In this document: positions 16,479-26,588 of the stretch, piece by piece
How the letters are laid out: each line of letters starts with the position of its first letter
Numbering within the stretch: the first letter of the stretch is position 1
Origin: Bacillus horti
Lineage (GTDB): Bacteria; Bacillota; Bacilli; Caldalkalibacillales; JCM-10596
Length of the DNA stretch: 64,000 nt
Direction of reading: 5' to 3'
NCBI RefSeq assembly: GCF_030813115.1
Contig: NZ_JAUSTY010000011.1
Span: forward strand, 1 to 64,000
Made by a program: the position numbers and the translations under genes
Notes under the pieces: generated by a model
The model's input: only the letters and a program-made list of their open reading frames with translations
Databases searched by the model: none
Told to the model about the DNA's origin: nothing

Positions 16479-17438
16479 CTATTCATATAAATGACACGCA
16501 ACAATATTTCCTTCAACCTCTTTAGACGACGGTTTAATCTCTTTGCAAATGTCCATGGCAAACTCACAACGCGGATGAAATTTACAGCCCGTTGGTGGGT
16601 TTGTCGGCGATGGGAGCTCACCTTTTAGGAGAATTCTCTCTTTTTCTTCATCTGGATCTGTTTTTGGTATAGCAGAGATTAATGCCTTTGTGTATGGATG
16701 AAGAGGGTTATTGAAAACATTCTCTTTTGTCGATGTTTCAACGACTTGTCCTAAATACATGACGCTTACCTTATCGGCTATATGCTCTACCACACCTAAA
16801 TCATGTGAAATGAACAAATAAGATAAATCGAGATCCTCTTGAAGATCCAGTAATAAATTTAATATCTGCGATTGTACGGATACATCGAGTGCAGATACTG
16901 GTTCATCTAATATAATGACTCTTGGTCTTAATATAATAGCTCGAGCTATCCCGATTCGTTGCCTCTGTCCGCCTGAGAGTTCGTGAGCGTATCGCGATAA
17001 ATGCATGTCAGATAGTCCAACTAATTGAATCGTCTCAAGAATCTTCTCGTCGTGTTCTTTCTTGGGCACTTTATTCGCAATCAATGGTTCTGACAGTATT
17101 TCTTTAATCGTCAGCCTTGGGTTCATGGAATCCATCGGGTCTTGAAAAACCATTTGAATATCCTTTCGCATTCTTTTCATTTCTTTTTTAGTTAATGTTG
17201 TGATATCAATACCATCAAATTCTACTTTTCCACTTGTTGGTTCAATCAATCTCAATATACATCTACCGGTAGTCGATTTTCCAGAACCGGATTCACCGAC
17301 AATACTATGTGTTTCATTCTTATTCAAAGTCAAATTCACACCATTCACAGCATGAACATATTGAGGTGCTTGAAACCAGCTTTTATTCATTTTAAATTTC
17401 TTTTCAAGATCACTTATTTTTAATAGAGTTAAGCTCAT
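16479..17438 (-). CDS. Peptide ABC transporter ATP-binding protein (OppF/DppF type), system 2
   Basis: 319 residues from ATG 17438, placed behind GGAGGGATCC. It shares ATGA with the stop of the upstream ATPase gene, so the two are translationally coupled. Seen: Walker A GESGSGKST, MVFQDPMDSMNP, signature SGGQRQR, Walker B IILDEPVSALD, and the C-terminal cysteine cluster (CKFHPRCEFAMDIC). Last gene of the ten-gene operon that begins near 27404; a terminator follows. It powers the permeases encoded at 18436-20273. Confidence 0.93.
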   Translation of the reverse strand: MSLTLLKISDLEKKFKMNKSWFQAPQYVHAVNGVNLTLNKNETHSIVGESGSGKSTTGRCILRLIEPTSGKVEFDGIDITTLTKKEMKRMRKDIQMVFQDPMDSMNPRLTIKEILSEPLIANKVPKKEHDEKILETIQLVGLSDMHLSRYAHELSGGQRQRIGIARAIILRPRVIILDEPVSALDVSVQSQILNLLLDLQEDLDLSYLFISHDLGVVEHIADKVSVMYLGQVVETSTKENVFNNPLHPYTKALISAIPKTDPDEEKERILLKGELPSPTNPPTGCKFHPRCEFAMDICKEIKPSSKEVEGNIVACHLYE

Positions 17439-18433
17439 TCGGATCCCTCCACTTCGGAATATAGCCAACATTTTACTTCCGATACATCCTCTAATACTTG
17501 AAGCGGTGGATCCTGCACTCGACACCTATCCATCACATGGTTACAACGATCTGCAAAACGACAGCCAATTGGGTATTGTTCAGGTGTTGGCACTTGTCCA
17601 GGAATTGATTTTAATCGTCTCTCCCCTTTTGATTGGTGTGGTGTTGATTGAATTAACCCTTTTGTATAGGGGTGCTTGGGTTCACGTAATAATGTCCGTG
17701 TATCTGCAGATTCAACCACTTGTCCTGCATACATCACTACAACGGAATCGCACAGTTCGGCTACAACACCTAGATCATGAGTAACGAGTAAAATGGACAC
17801 ATCCAATTCATCTCTTAAACTCCTTAAAATATCTAAAATTTGGGCTTGAATCGTGACATCAAGGGCCGTTGTCGGTTCATCTGCAATCACCAAAGAAGGT
17901 TGGCAGGCAATGGCCATAGCGATCATCACCCTTTGCTTCATGCCACCTGATAGACGATGGGGATACTCTTTATAGATTCTTTCAGGATTTGGTATGCCGA
18001 CCAACCTAATTAAGTCGATCACTCTATCTATTAGCTGCTTACCATGTATCCCATCATGTTTTTCGATGACCTCTCCAATTTGGCGACCAATGGTTATCAC
18101 AGGATTTAAAGACGTCATAGGATCTTGAAAGATCATGGAAATCTCTTTCCCCCGAATCGTCCTCAAGCTTCTTTCATTAGATCCAACTAAATCCTGACCC
18201 TTAAAAATGACTTGACCATCTGATACACGTCCTTTACTTCCAAGAAGCTGCATGATCGATAATGATGTGACACTTTTACCACAGCCTGATTCCCCAACAA
18301 TACCTAGAATCTGCCCTTTTTTAATTGTAAAATCTATGTGATCCACGACGGTAAGAGTGCTAGTACTCGTTTCAAATTGTGTAGTCAAGCCTCGAACCTC
18401 TAGTAATTTTGTCAATTTATTCACATCCCTCAT
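17435..18433 (-). CDS. Peptide ABC transporter ATP-binding protein (OppD/DppD type), system 2
   Basis: 332 residues. Seen: Walker [20 protein letters not shown], signature LSGGMKQR, Walker [13 protein letters not shown] and the cysteine cluster ([14 protein letters not shown]). It begins two bases after the OppC-type gene and overlaps the OppF-type gene by four. The ribosome site is weak; a GTG a few codons in is a possible alternative start. Confidence 0.93.
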   Translation of the reverse strand: MRDVNKLTKLLEVRGLTTQFETSTSTLTVVDHIDFTIKKGQILGIVGESGCGKSVTSLSIMQLLGSKGRVSDGQVIFKGQDLVGSNERSLRTIRGKEISMIFQDPMTSLNPVITIGRQIGEVIEKHDGIHGKQLIDRVIDLIRLVGIPNPERIYKEYPHRLSGGMKQRVMIAMAIACQPSLVIADEPTTALDVTIQAQILDILRSLRDELDVSILLVTHDLGVVAELCDSVVVMYAGQVVESADTRTLLREPKHPYTKGLIQSTPHQSKGERRLKSIPGQVPTPEQYPIGCRFADRCNHVMDRCRVQDPPLQVLEDVSEVKCWLYSEVEGSE

Positions 18434-18435
18434 CG

Positions 18436-19338
18436 TTAACCTGATGATTTTGTATCAAATAAGTCTCTTAATGCGTCACCTAGGAAATTTACGGCAAATA
18501 CAACCATCGTAATCAGCAAACCTGGAAACGTAGAAAGCCACCAGGCATCGAAAATATAACTTTTCCCTTCACTCAGCATAGCTCCCCATTCTGCAGTAGG
18601 CGGTTGAGCACCTAACCCAATAAAACTGAGCGCAGCAATTTCCAAGATGGCAATCCCGATAAATAACATGGTGTATACAATTAGTACACTCGTAATATTG
18701 GGAAGGAAATGACGCCTCAAAATCCAGAGTGTAGAACTGCCAATTGATTTACTTGCTTCAACATATCCGGTCGATTTAATCGTAATTGATGCACCTCGAA
18801 TAATACGAGAAAACCCTGGAATTGAAGCGACTCCGACTGCAATCATGGCATTCGTTAAACTCGGTCCTAATATGGCTACAATAGCTAAAGCAAGCATAAT
18901 ACTCGGTAGTGCTAAAAACACATCCATAATCCTCATCAAAATGTTATCGATTATTCCGCCTACGTAAGCAGCGACGACCCCGATCATCGTACCGATCGAA
19001 AACGTAATAAACACGGCTAGTGTGGCATAGGACAAAGTAACCCGAACCCCATAGATCAATCTTGATAACACGTCACGTCCAATACTATCCGTTCCTAGCC
19101 AATGTTCTTTGCTTGGAGCCTCCAAAATTTTATGGTAAAAAGGCTCTTCCGGGTGATAGGGAGCAATGGCAGGTGCGAATATACCAATCAACACAATGAA
19201 TAGCATGAAGGATAAACATATTTTCGCTCGCCTGTTCTTAAGCATTTTCCGCAACACATTGTGAGAAATTTTCATAGGAGGATGTTTCTGAGTCATCAAC
19301 TCCTGATTTTGCTTCAGATCGTATGCTGGATGACTCAC
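18436..19338 (-). CDS. Peptide ABC transporter permease (OppC/DppC type), system 2
   Basis: 300 residues with a GTG start that overlaps the stop of the OppB-type gene by four bases (GTGA). Six predicted helices after a basic cytoplasmic N-terminus. Seen: WLGTDSIGRDVLSRLIYG, the EAA loop (EASKSIGSSTLWILRRHFLP) and the C-terminal LGDALRDLFD. Partner of the OppB-type permease. Confidence 0.93.
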   Translation of the reverse strand: MSHPAYDLKQNQELMTQKHPPMKISHNVLRKMLKNRRAKICLSFMLFIVLIGIFAPAIAPYHPEEPFYHKILEAPSKEHWLGTDSIGRDVLSRLIYGVRVTLSYATLAVFITFSIGTMIGVVAAYVGGIIDNILMRIMDVFLALPSIMLALAIVAILGPSLTNAMIAVGVASIPGFSRIIRGASITIKSTGYVEASKSIGSSTLWILRRHFLPNITSVLIVYTMLFIGIAILEIAALSFIGLGAQPPTAEWGAMLSEGKSYIFDAWWLSTFPGLLITMVVFAVNFLGDALRDLFDTKSSG

Positions 19339-20273
19339 TTTCTTCCCTCCTTCGTATTCAACTCAACACGCGGATCAATCACGCCATATAAAACGTCGAC
19401 TAAAATATTGATTGTGACATAAACGACACCCATAAACAGTATCGTCCCTTGAATTAACGGGAAGTCCCGAGACATAATCGCATCCACGGCTAAAGTTCCG
19501 AGTCCTGGCCAGTTGAATACCGTCTCAATAATGACAGTTCCACCTAGAAGGGAGGCTAATTGCAAACCGATTAACGTGACAAGTGGAATCAACACATTTC
19601 TTAGTGCATGCTGATACAAAATATACCTTTCATTTAACCCTTTTGCTCTTGCCGTCCTTATGTATTCATTAGAAAGGACTTCAACCATACCGTTACGAGT
19701 AATCCGACTAATGATTGTTGAGGCGAGTACACCGAGCGTGAAGGCCGGCAACACCAAGTCTCTAACTCCTGTCCCACTTGCAATTGGGAACCATCCAAGA
19801 TTCACAGTAAATACAATAATTAATAATATTCCTAACCAAAAGCTTGGAATGGAAATACCCAGTGTCGCCAAACCTGTGAATAGAGTGTCTACCCATTTAT
19901 CCTTATATTTGGCTGCCATTACCCCCATCGTAATTCCTACAACCACAGCAATCGTCATTCCGGAGATAGCTAACTTCATCGTTTCAGGGAATCGTTCAAG
20001 GATTTCTACTAAGACAGGTCTTCCAGATTTAAGTGAGGTGCCCAGATCACCTTGAAAAGCATTTGAAATATATTGAAAATATTGAATCAAAAGGGGCTCA
20101 TTTAGCCCCAAATGATTCGTCAAATTCTCGATACTTTCTGGTGTTGCATTGATCCCAAGCATAATGCGAACAGGATCACCTGGAACGAGGTGAATCAGTA
20201 GAAATGAGAAGACTGATAGACCAAGAATGACAAATATCCCACTAAAGATCCTGTTCACAATGAATGGCTTCAT
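19335..20273 (-). CDS. Peptide ABC transporter permease (OppB/DppB type), system 2
   Basis: 312 residues from ATG 20273, which shares one base with the stop of the binding-protein gene (TAATG). Upstream in-frame codons lie inside that gene. Six predicted helices. Seen: HLVPGDPVRIMLG after the first helix, the EAA-type loop (RTARAKGLNERYILYQHALR) and the C-terminal YGVIDPRVEL. Tight coupling to both neighbours indicates one transcript. Confidence 0.93.
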   Translation of the reverse strand: MKPFIVNRIFSGIFVILGLSVFSFLLIHLVPGDPVRIMLGINATPESIENLTNHLGLNEPLLIQYFQYISNAFQGDLGTSLKSGRPVLVEILERFPETMKLAISGMTIAVVVGITMGVMAAKYKDKWVDTLFTGLATLGISIPSFWLGILLIIVFTVNLGWFPIASGTGVRDLVLPAFTLGVLASTIISRITRNGMVEVLSNEYIRTARAKGLNERYILYQHALRNVLIPLVTLIGLQLASLLGGTVIIETVFNWPGLGTLAVDAIMSRDFPLIQGTILFMGVVYVTINILVDVLYGVIDPRVELNTKEGRK

Positions 20274-21907
20274 TATGGGGTCACCCAACTATCATGCAAC
20301 AGCATTGTATTTTCAACCATCTTCACATTCTGAACATTACGCTTTACAATATGAAAGACTTTGTTTGTATATATCGGTACCCAATAAGCTTCCTCAACGA
20401 TCAGTTGTTGAGCCTCAGCATATACGGCTTGTCTGTCGTTTGGATCCATAGTTACTTTTCCAGCTTCAAGCAAGGTGTCTAGCTCTTCATTTGATACACG
20501 GACATGGTTCATAACGTTAATCATGCTTGAATGAAAGAAATTATAGAGAATGTCTGGATCAGGGTAGGCGTAGGTCAAAAAAGACAATTCAAATTCCCCT
20601 TGTGAAACACGTTCAATTAATGTTCCTGCATCATAGGATTGGATATTTACTTCAATACCGATTTGTCTTAGCATGGCTTGAACGATTTGTGCAGCTTGGT
20701 TATGTCCCTCCATTGAAGACAATTCGAATGAAAGAGGTTGTCCGTTTCTTTCTAATACATTTCTTGCGTTCATTTCAAAACCTGCTTGTTCAAGTAAGGC
20801 AATGGCCTCATCTGCATGAAAAGAGTAACTATAATTTTCCACTTCGGGATCATAACCAAAAGTGGTTGAAGAGAGGGGACCATGTGCTGGAGAACCTTGT
20901 CCACCAAGCACTGCTTGAATAATGGCCTCTTTATCAATGGCCATATTCAGTGCCCGTCTAACGTTAGTGTCTTGAAGGATTTCATTTTCCGTATTCATCT
21001 GCATGAACAGTCCAATACCTTGAATTTCCTCCTCAACGATGTAATAGTTCTCGTTGGATCGATAACGCTCTGCATCACGCGGCGAAACACTATACGCTAT
21101 ATCTATTGACCCACTATCTAGCGCTGTTAACATCGTTTGATTATCTAGTATGATTCGTAACTCTATTTCATCTGGATAGGCTGTCCCTTGATTCGTATAG
21201 TGTGCAGGTCCCCAATTATAGTCATCATAACGCTCTAGTTTAATGGATTGTCCCGTGTTCCATTCTACAAACCGATATTGCCCAACTCCTACTGGCAATC
21301 GACCAAAACCTTCTCCAATATCGAGAGGAAGCGGCTGTAAATAAGAAGCGATGGCTAAGTTTCGAAGAAGGGGTGCAGACGGCTGAGCTAAATGTAGGGC
21401 AAATGTATATTCATCCACGATTGATACTTCAGTGATATCACCAACCATACTTGCTACGACTCCTACGCCAGTTTCGGGTTGGAGAATACGATCGAAAGTC
21501 TCTTTATATGTTCCAGCTGTTAAAGAGCTTCCATCATGAAATGTAATCCCCTCTTTTAGCGTGAACGTTATCGTTGTCCCGTCATCAGAGACGTGATAAC
21601 TCTCAGCAAGATACGGCTCTAATTCACCAGTTTCGGGATGTACAGATAATAACCCTCCACCAAAATTGGTTCCAATAAAGCTCGCAATTCCCATATTCGT
21701 TCTGTGCATATCAAGTGTGTCTGGTTCCTGTGGAATACCAATGCGAATCACACCACCTGATTGTGCTTCTCCAACCTCAACATCATTATTGTTAACCTGA
21801 CTTGGCTCCTCGCGCTGACCGTCTACTGGTTTTGCCGAATCAGATGCACAAGCCGCTATGAAAAGGGCCATTATCGCTACCACGAAGAAAGAAAACCATT
21901 TTTTCAT
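20273..21907 (-). CDS. Peptide ABC transporter substrate-binding lipoprotein (SBP family 5), system 2
   Basis: 544 residues, ATG behind GAGGTGG. Seen: basic MKKW, a hydrophobic core and lipobox IAAC, so it is a membrane-anchored lipoprotein. The family 5 fold follows (NVRRALNMAIDKEAI, HADEAIALLEQAGF, AYPDPDILYNFFHSSM). Being in one operon with an M19 dipeptidase, a serine hydrolase and a racemase suggests the ligand is a short peptide containing D-residues or a wall-derived peptide. That is inference from context. Paralogous in family, but not closely similar, to the binding protein at 14829. Confidence 0.92.
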   Translation of the reverse strand: MKKWFSFFVVAIMALFIAACASDSAKPVDGQREEPSQVNNNDVEVGEAQSGGVIRIGIPQEPDTLDMHRTNMGIASFIGTNFGGGLLSVHPETGELEPYLAESYHVSDDGTTITFTLKEGITFHDGSSLTAGTYKETFDRILQPETGVGVVASMVGDITEVSIVDEYTFALHLAQPSAPLLRNLAIASYLQPLPLDIGEGFGRLPVGVGQYRFVEWNTGQSIKLERYDDYNWGPAHYTNQGTAYPDEIELRIILDNQTMLTALDSGSIDIAYSVSPRDAERYRSNENYYIVEEEIQGIGLFMQMNTENEILQDTNVRRALNMAIDKEAIIQAVLGGQGSPAHGPLSSTTFGYDPEVENYSYSFHADEAIALLEQAGFEMNARNVLERNGQPLSFELSSMEGHNQAAQIVQAMLRQIGIEVNIQSYDAGTLIERVSQGEFELSFLTYAYPDPDILYNFFHSSMINVMNHVRVSNEELDTLLEAGKVTMDPNDRQAVYAEAQQLIVEEAYWVPIYTNKVFHIVKRNVQNVKMVENTMLLHDSWVTP

Positions 21908-21955
21908 TTACGATCCACCTCATGTCCATTGTTTGAACCCTTTGTCTTAGTCTTA

Positions 21956-23404
21956 TTACTCTTGAGCTGACGCTTCGTTCTCATCCAATTTGTTGAGTAG
22001 TCTAAATCCTAATGACAAACGAAAAACCTTATTCTCTTCGTCTCTGAAAAATCTAGCTGTCAAAGCCATATCCCTAAGATGTGTAAAGAACCAGCCATCC
22101 CCGAATGGTTTCAATACCATTTCTCCCTGCTCTGGAATCACCGCGATAAGTTCTCCATCCTCTAGCTGTACTGTATAACTTGCTCCTTCGCCTGATACGT
22201 ACGTTCCGCCATATTCATTTAATTCATCCTCACTTAATTCGATAAAATTAATCTTATAGTGCGAATCGTCAAGCGGTTGCTCTAATAAATCATAGTAGGC
22301 ATGCTGCAGCAGGGTAGTCGATGGAACACCTGAAAGGTTTGTTAGGGAAATCCCTGTGATTCCAAGTTCAGGTAGCACATTGAACTGTGCAGCTACACCC
22401 TTAATGGAACCCCCGTGATCAATTAACTTGTAGCCAAAGAAGTCTGGTGTTATCATGACACCGTATCCATAATACCGGTTATATTCGCATTGAATATGCG
22501 GGGTCATAATGGCTTCCATACTTTCTGGTGTAAGAATCTGCTGATCCCCAACCTTACCGTTGTTTTGAAAAATTTCACCATATTTGATCATGTCATTGAC
22601 TGTAGATTTAAGAAAGCCTGCTGCCCGCATGGACGGAGCGTCCCATGGGTTGTTAGATTCATAAATAACCGATTTACCATCGTCCTCGTATTTATTGTAA
22701 ATCGAAGCTATATCCTCATGTCCGTCTAACTCTTCTAAATGAAAGACACTATTTTTCATTCCTGCCGGCTCTAAAACGTTTTGCTTTAGATAATCCTCAT
22801 AAGTGACTCCGCTCACTCGTTCTATGATGGCGCCTAAAAGGGCATAGCAATCATTTGAGTAAGAAAACTGTTTACCAGGCTCACCTAGGAGTTCGTACTC
22901 CCCTTTTGCTATTTCCACCATCAATTCTTCATATGTCTCGATATAGGGCAGTTGACTAAATGGATCTGGCTTATCCGGATCTTTCGGCTTGGGATCAATA
23001 TCTTTTTCCAATGATCGTCTCATAGCTCCAAAAAGAGATGGCAGTGGGGGTAATCCGGCACTGTGTGTCATGAAATGGTGGATGGTCATGGCTTGTGTGT
23101 ACTCTTCATTTGGAGTCTTAAATTCGGGCAAGTACTTCACGACTGGATCGTGCACACTTAGCTTGCCTTGTTCCTGTAGCTGCATAATGGCTATACAAGT
23201 GAATGATTTCGTAACGGATCCAATACCGATCACCGTATCAGGCGTAAACGGTAAGCGCTTATGATAGTCCCGGTATCCGATACTCTTAAACTCTCTCAAT
23301 CCACCTTTAGTTGCTAGACCAAGAACAATCCCTGGAATTTGGTGCTTTTCTACCGTCTTCTGGTAATGTTCCTCAAATGCTTTTGATAATGCTAGACTTT
23401 TCAT
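21956..23404 (-). CDS. Serine hydrolase of the beta-lactamase/D-aminopeptidase superfamily
   Basis: 482 residues; its ATG overlaps the stop of the enolase gene by four bases. Seen: SVTK at residues 63-66 (SxxK nucleophile and base), YSN at 182-184 and a later DHGGS matching the third motif (HxG), so the penicillin-binding-protein-like active site is intact. No signal peptide, so it is likely cytoplasmic. Relatives include D-aminopeptidases, esterases and class C-like beta-lactamases. With a peptide importer, M19 dipeptidase and racemase in the operon, a peptidase acting on D-residues is the favoured guess; an esterase is the alternative. The C-terminal 120 residues form an extra beta-rich domain. 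Confidence 0.85.
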   Translation of the reverse strand: MKSLALSKAFEEHYQKTVEKHQIPGIVLGLATKGGLREFKSIGYRDYHKRLPFTPDTVIGIGSVTKSFTCIAIMQLQEQGKLSVHDPVVKYLPEFKTPNEEYTQAMTIHHFMTHSAGLPPLPSLFGAMRRSLEKDIDPKPKDPDKPDPFSQLPYIETYEELMVEIAKGEYELLGEPGKQFSYSNDCYALLGAIIERVSGVTYEDYLKQNVLEPAGMKNSVFHLEELDGHEDIASIYNKYEDDGKSVIYESNNPWDAPSMRAAGFLKSTVNDMIKYGEIFQNNGKVGDQQILTPESMEAIMTPHIQCEYNRYYGYGVMITPDFFGYKLIDHGGSIKGVAAQFNVLPELGITGISLTNLSGVPSTTLLQHAYYDLLEQPLDDSHYKINFIELSEDELNEYGGTYVSGEGASYTVQLEDGELIAVIPEQGEMVLKPFGDGWFFTHLRDMALTARFFRDEENKVFRLSLGFRLLNKLDENEASAQE

Positions 23405-24549
23405 CGCTTTGCCTCCCTCATTTTTTTATTTTGAATAACAAACATTTCTGTTCTCAATGATTCTAATAAGGAACGCTTGAGCTTGTGCCCAATACCAGGA
23501 GAATCTTGAACACTAATTACACCGTTTCTAACCTCAATCTCAGGATCAACGATGTCTTCTTCCCAATAACGTGATGACCCGGCTGTATCTCCTGGTAATG
23601 TAAATTGTGCGAGTGTACTAATGGCTACATTGTGGGCCCGTCCAATACCTGATTCAAGCATTCCTCCGCACCAAACATCGATTCCGTGCTTTTGGCAATA
23701 GTCATGTATTTTTTTGGCCTCTGTTATGCCACCGACACGTCCGACCTTGATGTTAATAATTTTACAACTTCCCAGTTCAATTGCTTTCTTGGCATCTTCT
23801 AATGAATGAATGCTTTCATCCAAACAGATCGGTGTGTTAATTTTTGCTTGAAGTTTTGCGTGGTCGATGATGTCATCATGTGCAAGTGGTTGCTCAATCA
23901 TCATCAAATCTAGGGTATCTAATTTTGCAAATATTGAGAAATCATCTAGCGTATAGGCTGAATTTGCATCCACCATGATTGAGATATTTGGGAATTTCTC
24001 ACGCACTTTACGTATCAATTCATAATCTCGACCCGGTTTAATTTTAATTTTCATGCGTTTGTAGCCTTGTTTCACATACCCATCCACGATTTTGAGCAGT
24101 TCTTCAATTGAATCCTGAATGCCTATGCTGATCCCAACTTCAATTTCCTTTTTCACCCCCCCAATCGTTTCTGCAAGTGTTTGCTGCCTGCGCTTGGCGT
24201 ATAAATCCCAAATGGCTCCTTCTATAGCTGACTTTGCCATGTAGTTTCGTTTGATTGTTTTGAAGCGTTCAGATAGCTCATCTGGATGATGAATCGGTTT
24301 ATCCATGGCAAGCGGAATTAAAAAATCCTCTAACACATGCTTAACCGTCTTGTTGGTTTCCTCATTATACAAAGGTAAAGCGAAAGCGACCGATTCCCCG
24401 AACCCAATTTCTCCGGTTTCGTCTTCCACTTCTATGACAAAAAATTCTCGATCTTTAAATAAGCCAAAGCTCGTTTCAAATGGACTTTTTAATTTCATAA
24501 ATAGCTTATGTAGTGTGACTTTTTTTATCTGCAGCTGAAAATCATTCAA
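23401..24549 (-). CDS. Enolase-superfamily N-acylamino-acid racemase / o-succinylbenzoate synthase type
   Basis: 382 residues; TTG start behind AAGGAGG. Seen: the muconate-lactonising subgroup's residues: KxK (K167/K169 region, MKIKIKPG), metal ligands D194 (VDANSAY), E219 (MIEQP) and D244 (CLDES), and the second base K268 (NIKVGRVGG). Homologues make o-succinylbenzoate (MenC), racemise N-succinyl amino acids, or both. No other menaquinone gene is nearby, while a GNAT acyltransferase and peptidases are. The context therefore favours N-succinylamino-acid racemase, as in the pathway described for Geobacillus kaustophilus in which a succinylated D-amino acid is turned into the L-form. A dipeptide epimerase is less likely but possible. 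Confidence 0.85.
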   Translation of the reverse strand: MNDFQLQIKKVTLHKLFMKLKSPFETSFGLFKDREFFVIEVEDETGEIGFGESVAFALPLYNEETNKTVKHVLEDFLIPLAMDKPIHHPDELSERFKTIKRNYMAKSAIEGAIWDLYAKRRQQTLAETIGGVKKEIEVGISIGIQDSIEELLKIVDGYVKQGYKRMKIKIKPGRDYELIRKVREKFPNISIMVDANSAYTLDDFSIFAKLDTLDLMMIEQPLAHDDIIDHAKLQAKINTPICLDESIHSLEDAKKAIELGSCKIINIKVGRVGGITEAKKIHDYCQKHGIDVWCGGMLESGIGRAHNVAISTLAQFTLPGDTAGSSRYWEEDIVDPEIEVRNGVISVQDSPGIGHKLKRSLLESLRTEMFVIQNKKMREAKR

Positions 24550-24616
24550 GTTAAATCCTCCTTCTATGGCACATTCTAGATTTATATTTTTCTTTTCTCA
24601 GGACCAGTCTATAGAC

Positions 24617-25465
24617 CTATTCTGCAAAAAAATGATTGATTTTCACTTTATCGTAAAGCTCCATTCTTTTTTCGAATTGACTTGGATTTTTCATATACAC
24701 ACCAGCTACCAGAGCATTAATGAGTGAAAAAACAGCGGGTCCAACGTCTAATGTTGAAGGCTTCGGTAATGGAACTGTAAATAGCACATCAACATACTCT
24801 CGAATTGGTGAAACCATGGAATCGGATATACCGATAACAAAGGCACCTTGGTTTTTGGCTTCTTTCGCTATGTTGACAGTTTCTATGGCATAACGGTGGA
24901 AGGAGAACGCAACTAGCGTACTCTCTGAATTTAGTTCATGTAAGCGTAAAATGATATCGTCCATATCTGGTCGAAACAGCCGTACGTCTCCGCGAAATAT
25001 CTCTAAAACAAAGGCAAACCAATGGGCCATAGCATAGGAAGAGCGCATCCCTGAAACTAAAATCCGCTTCGATTTTTCCAAGTGGTCAATCGCACGTTGG
25101 TAGTCCTCTATATTCATTTTCTCAGCTGTAGATTGGATCACTTCAGCATCCTTGAACATGATTTGTTTGACCAAGTTAATATTGTGATCTAAACCTTTCT
25201 TTTCAGAATGGTATTCATTTAAACTGCTTTGGTTATTGAGGAGTTTATCCTTAACCTCTTTTTGAAAATCACTAAAACGGTGATATCCAAGAGCATGGCA
25301 GAAACGGATGACGGTCGTTTCCCCAACATTTATTTCTTTTCCTACTTGAGCGGCAGAATACATCGCAAATGTTGCTGGATGATTTAAAAAATGCTTGGCA
25401 ACCTTTTTCAGTCCTTTTGATAAGTTGTCATACTGATTTAAGACCTTCTCTTTCAATTGATCCAC
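24617..25465 (-). CDS. MurR/RpiR-family transcriptional regulator
   Basis: 282 residues; GTG start behind GAAGGAGAG. Seen: N-terminal RpiR HTH (about 1-77, with GETTVIRFCHALGYHRFSDF) and a C-terminal SIS domain (about 110-240; ILVSGMRSSYAMAHWFAF, GISDSMVSPI), normally a sensor of phosphorylated sugars. MurR of E. coli senses MurNAc-6-phosphate, but here the neighbours point to peptides or amino acids. It sits inside the operon it probably controls; the palindrome AGAAATATTTCT over the -35 box at 27505-27510 is a candidate site. Confidence 0.9.
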   Translation of the reverse strand: MDQLKEKVLNQYDNLSKGLKKVAKHFLNHPATFAMYSAAQVGKEINVGETTVIRFCHALGYHRFSDFQKEVKDKLLNNQSSLNEYHSEKKGLDHNINLVKQIMFKDAEVIQSTAEKMNIEDYQRAIDHLEKSKRILVSGMRSSYAMAHWFAFVLEIFRGDVRLFRPDMDDIILRLHELNSESTLVAFSFHRYAIETVNIAKEAKNQGAFVIGISDSMVSPIREYVDVLFTVPLPKPSTLDVGPAVFSLINALVAGVYMKNPSQFEKRMELYDKVKINHFFAE

Positions 25466-25539
25466 TTTTTCTCTCCTTCATCTGAGTTAAACTAAGTAAA
25501 CTTCTATATGAAGACTTCTCTAAGAGGTTGTCTAGTCCA

Positions 25540-26550
25540 TTATTTCTTTGAAAAAACTCTTAGAAAGTTTTCTCCTGCTAGCAATCGTATCTGAGATTCT
25601 GTATAACCTCTTTCCGCTAAACCTTTAATGACAAGTGGGACCGATTGATGTCCAGAGATTACATCAAAAGGCTTCCTCTCCATGCCGGACAAAGCATCTG
25701 GAGACACATATTTCATGAATTCATCACACATATCAAACCCAAAGCCAACATGCTCAATACCCCCAACTTTGATAAGGTGATCCAAATGATCCAATAAAGT
25801 TTCGATCGTTGCCTGTTCGTCATGTTGACTGACCAGTATGTTCACCACGTTTACACCTATTACTCCTTTAGTTGAAGCAATGGCCTCGATTTGTTTATCA
25901 GTGATATTCCGCATCGCCATGCATAAGGCACGTGCGTTTGAGTGTGAAGCAATGACCGGCTTGGTACTGTATTTCATTACATCCCAAAAGCCCTCATCAT
26001 TTAGATGGGACACATCAATTGTGATCCCTATTCGTTCAGCCTCTTCAACCACCTCTATACCAAACCTCGATAGACCACCACTTTTATTTCCTTGTTGCAC
26101 TGAACTGAAGTCGCTTCCATCTCCCACAGCATTCCTACGACTCCATACCAGCCCTAAGTTACGGACCCCTAGTTCATAAAACACTCGCAGTAGGGTTAGA
26201 TCTGTCCCAATTGGTTCAGCCCCCTCTAAAGAAAGGAGAAATCCAACCTTACCTTCCTGCTTTGCTCGCTTCATATCCTGACCATCATAGCAAATCATTA
26301 AATGATCAGGAGATTCGCTTACCTCCTCATATAACGCACTGATTTGCCCCATTGCTTTACGTAGGGCCATTTCAGGCAGATATGTATTTTCAATGAAAAC
26401 TGCCGCTATAATTACATCAATGTTTCCTTTTTTAAATGGCAAATAGTAATCTGATAGAATTACCTTTTTCCTGCCCTTTTCGCGTTGAATTTGTACATCC
26501 ATCAATAAATCAAAGTGTCCATCAACAATTAGACCTTCAAACTGAGGCAT
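25540..26550 (-). CDS. Membrane dipeptidase (peptidase family M19, renal dipeptidase type)
   Basis: 336 residues, ATG behind AAAGGAGAG. Seen: the zinc ligands HxD at residues 12-14 (VDGHFD), the bridging Glu (SLEGAEPIG) and histidines in DVSHLND and ASHSNARAL. This family hydrolyses dipeptides and tolerates D-residues at the C-terminal position. No signal peptide, so it acts in the cytoplasm on imported peptides. It lies between the GNAT gene and the MurR/RpiR regulator and fits a step that frees D-amino acids from peptides delivered by transporter 2. Confidence 0.92.
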   Translation of the reverse strand: MPQFEGLIVDGHFDLLMDVQIQREKGRKKVILSDYYLPFKKGNIDVIIAAVFIENTYLPEMALRKAMGQISALYEEVSESPDHLMICYDGQDMKRAKQEGKVGFLLSLEGAEPIGTDLTLLRVFYELGVRNLGLVWSRRNAVGDGSDFSSVQQGNKSGGLSRFGIEVVEEAERIGITIDVSHLNDEGFWDVMKYSTKPVIASHSNARALCMAMRNITDKQIEAIASTKGVIGVNVVNILVSQHDEQATIETLLDHLDHLIKVGGIEHVGFGFDMCDEFMKYVSPDALSGMERKPFDVISGHQSVPLVIKGLAERGYTESQIRLLAGENFLRVFSKK

Positions 26551-26588
26551 GTTATGACTCTCCTTTTGAATTCGACATGAAGATATTT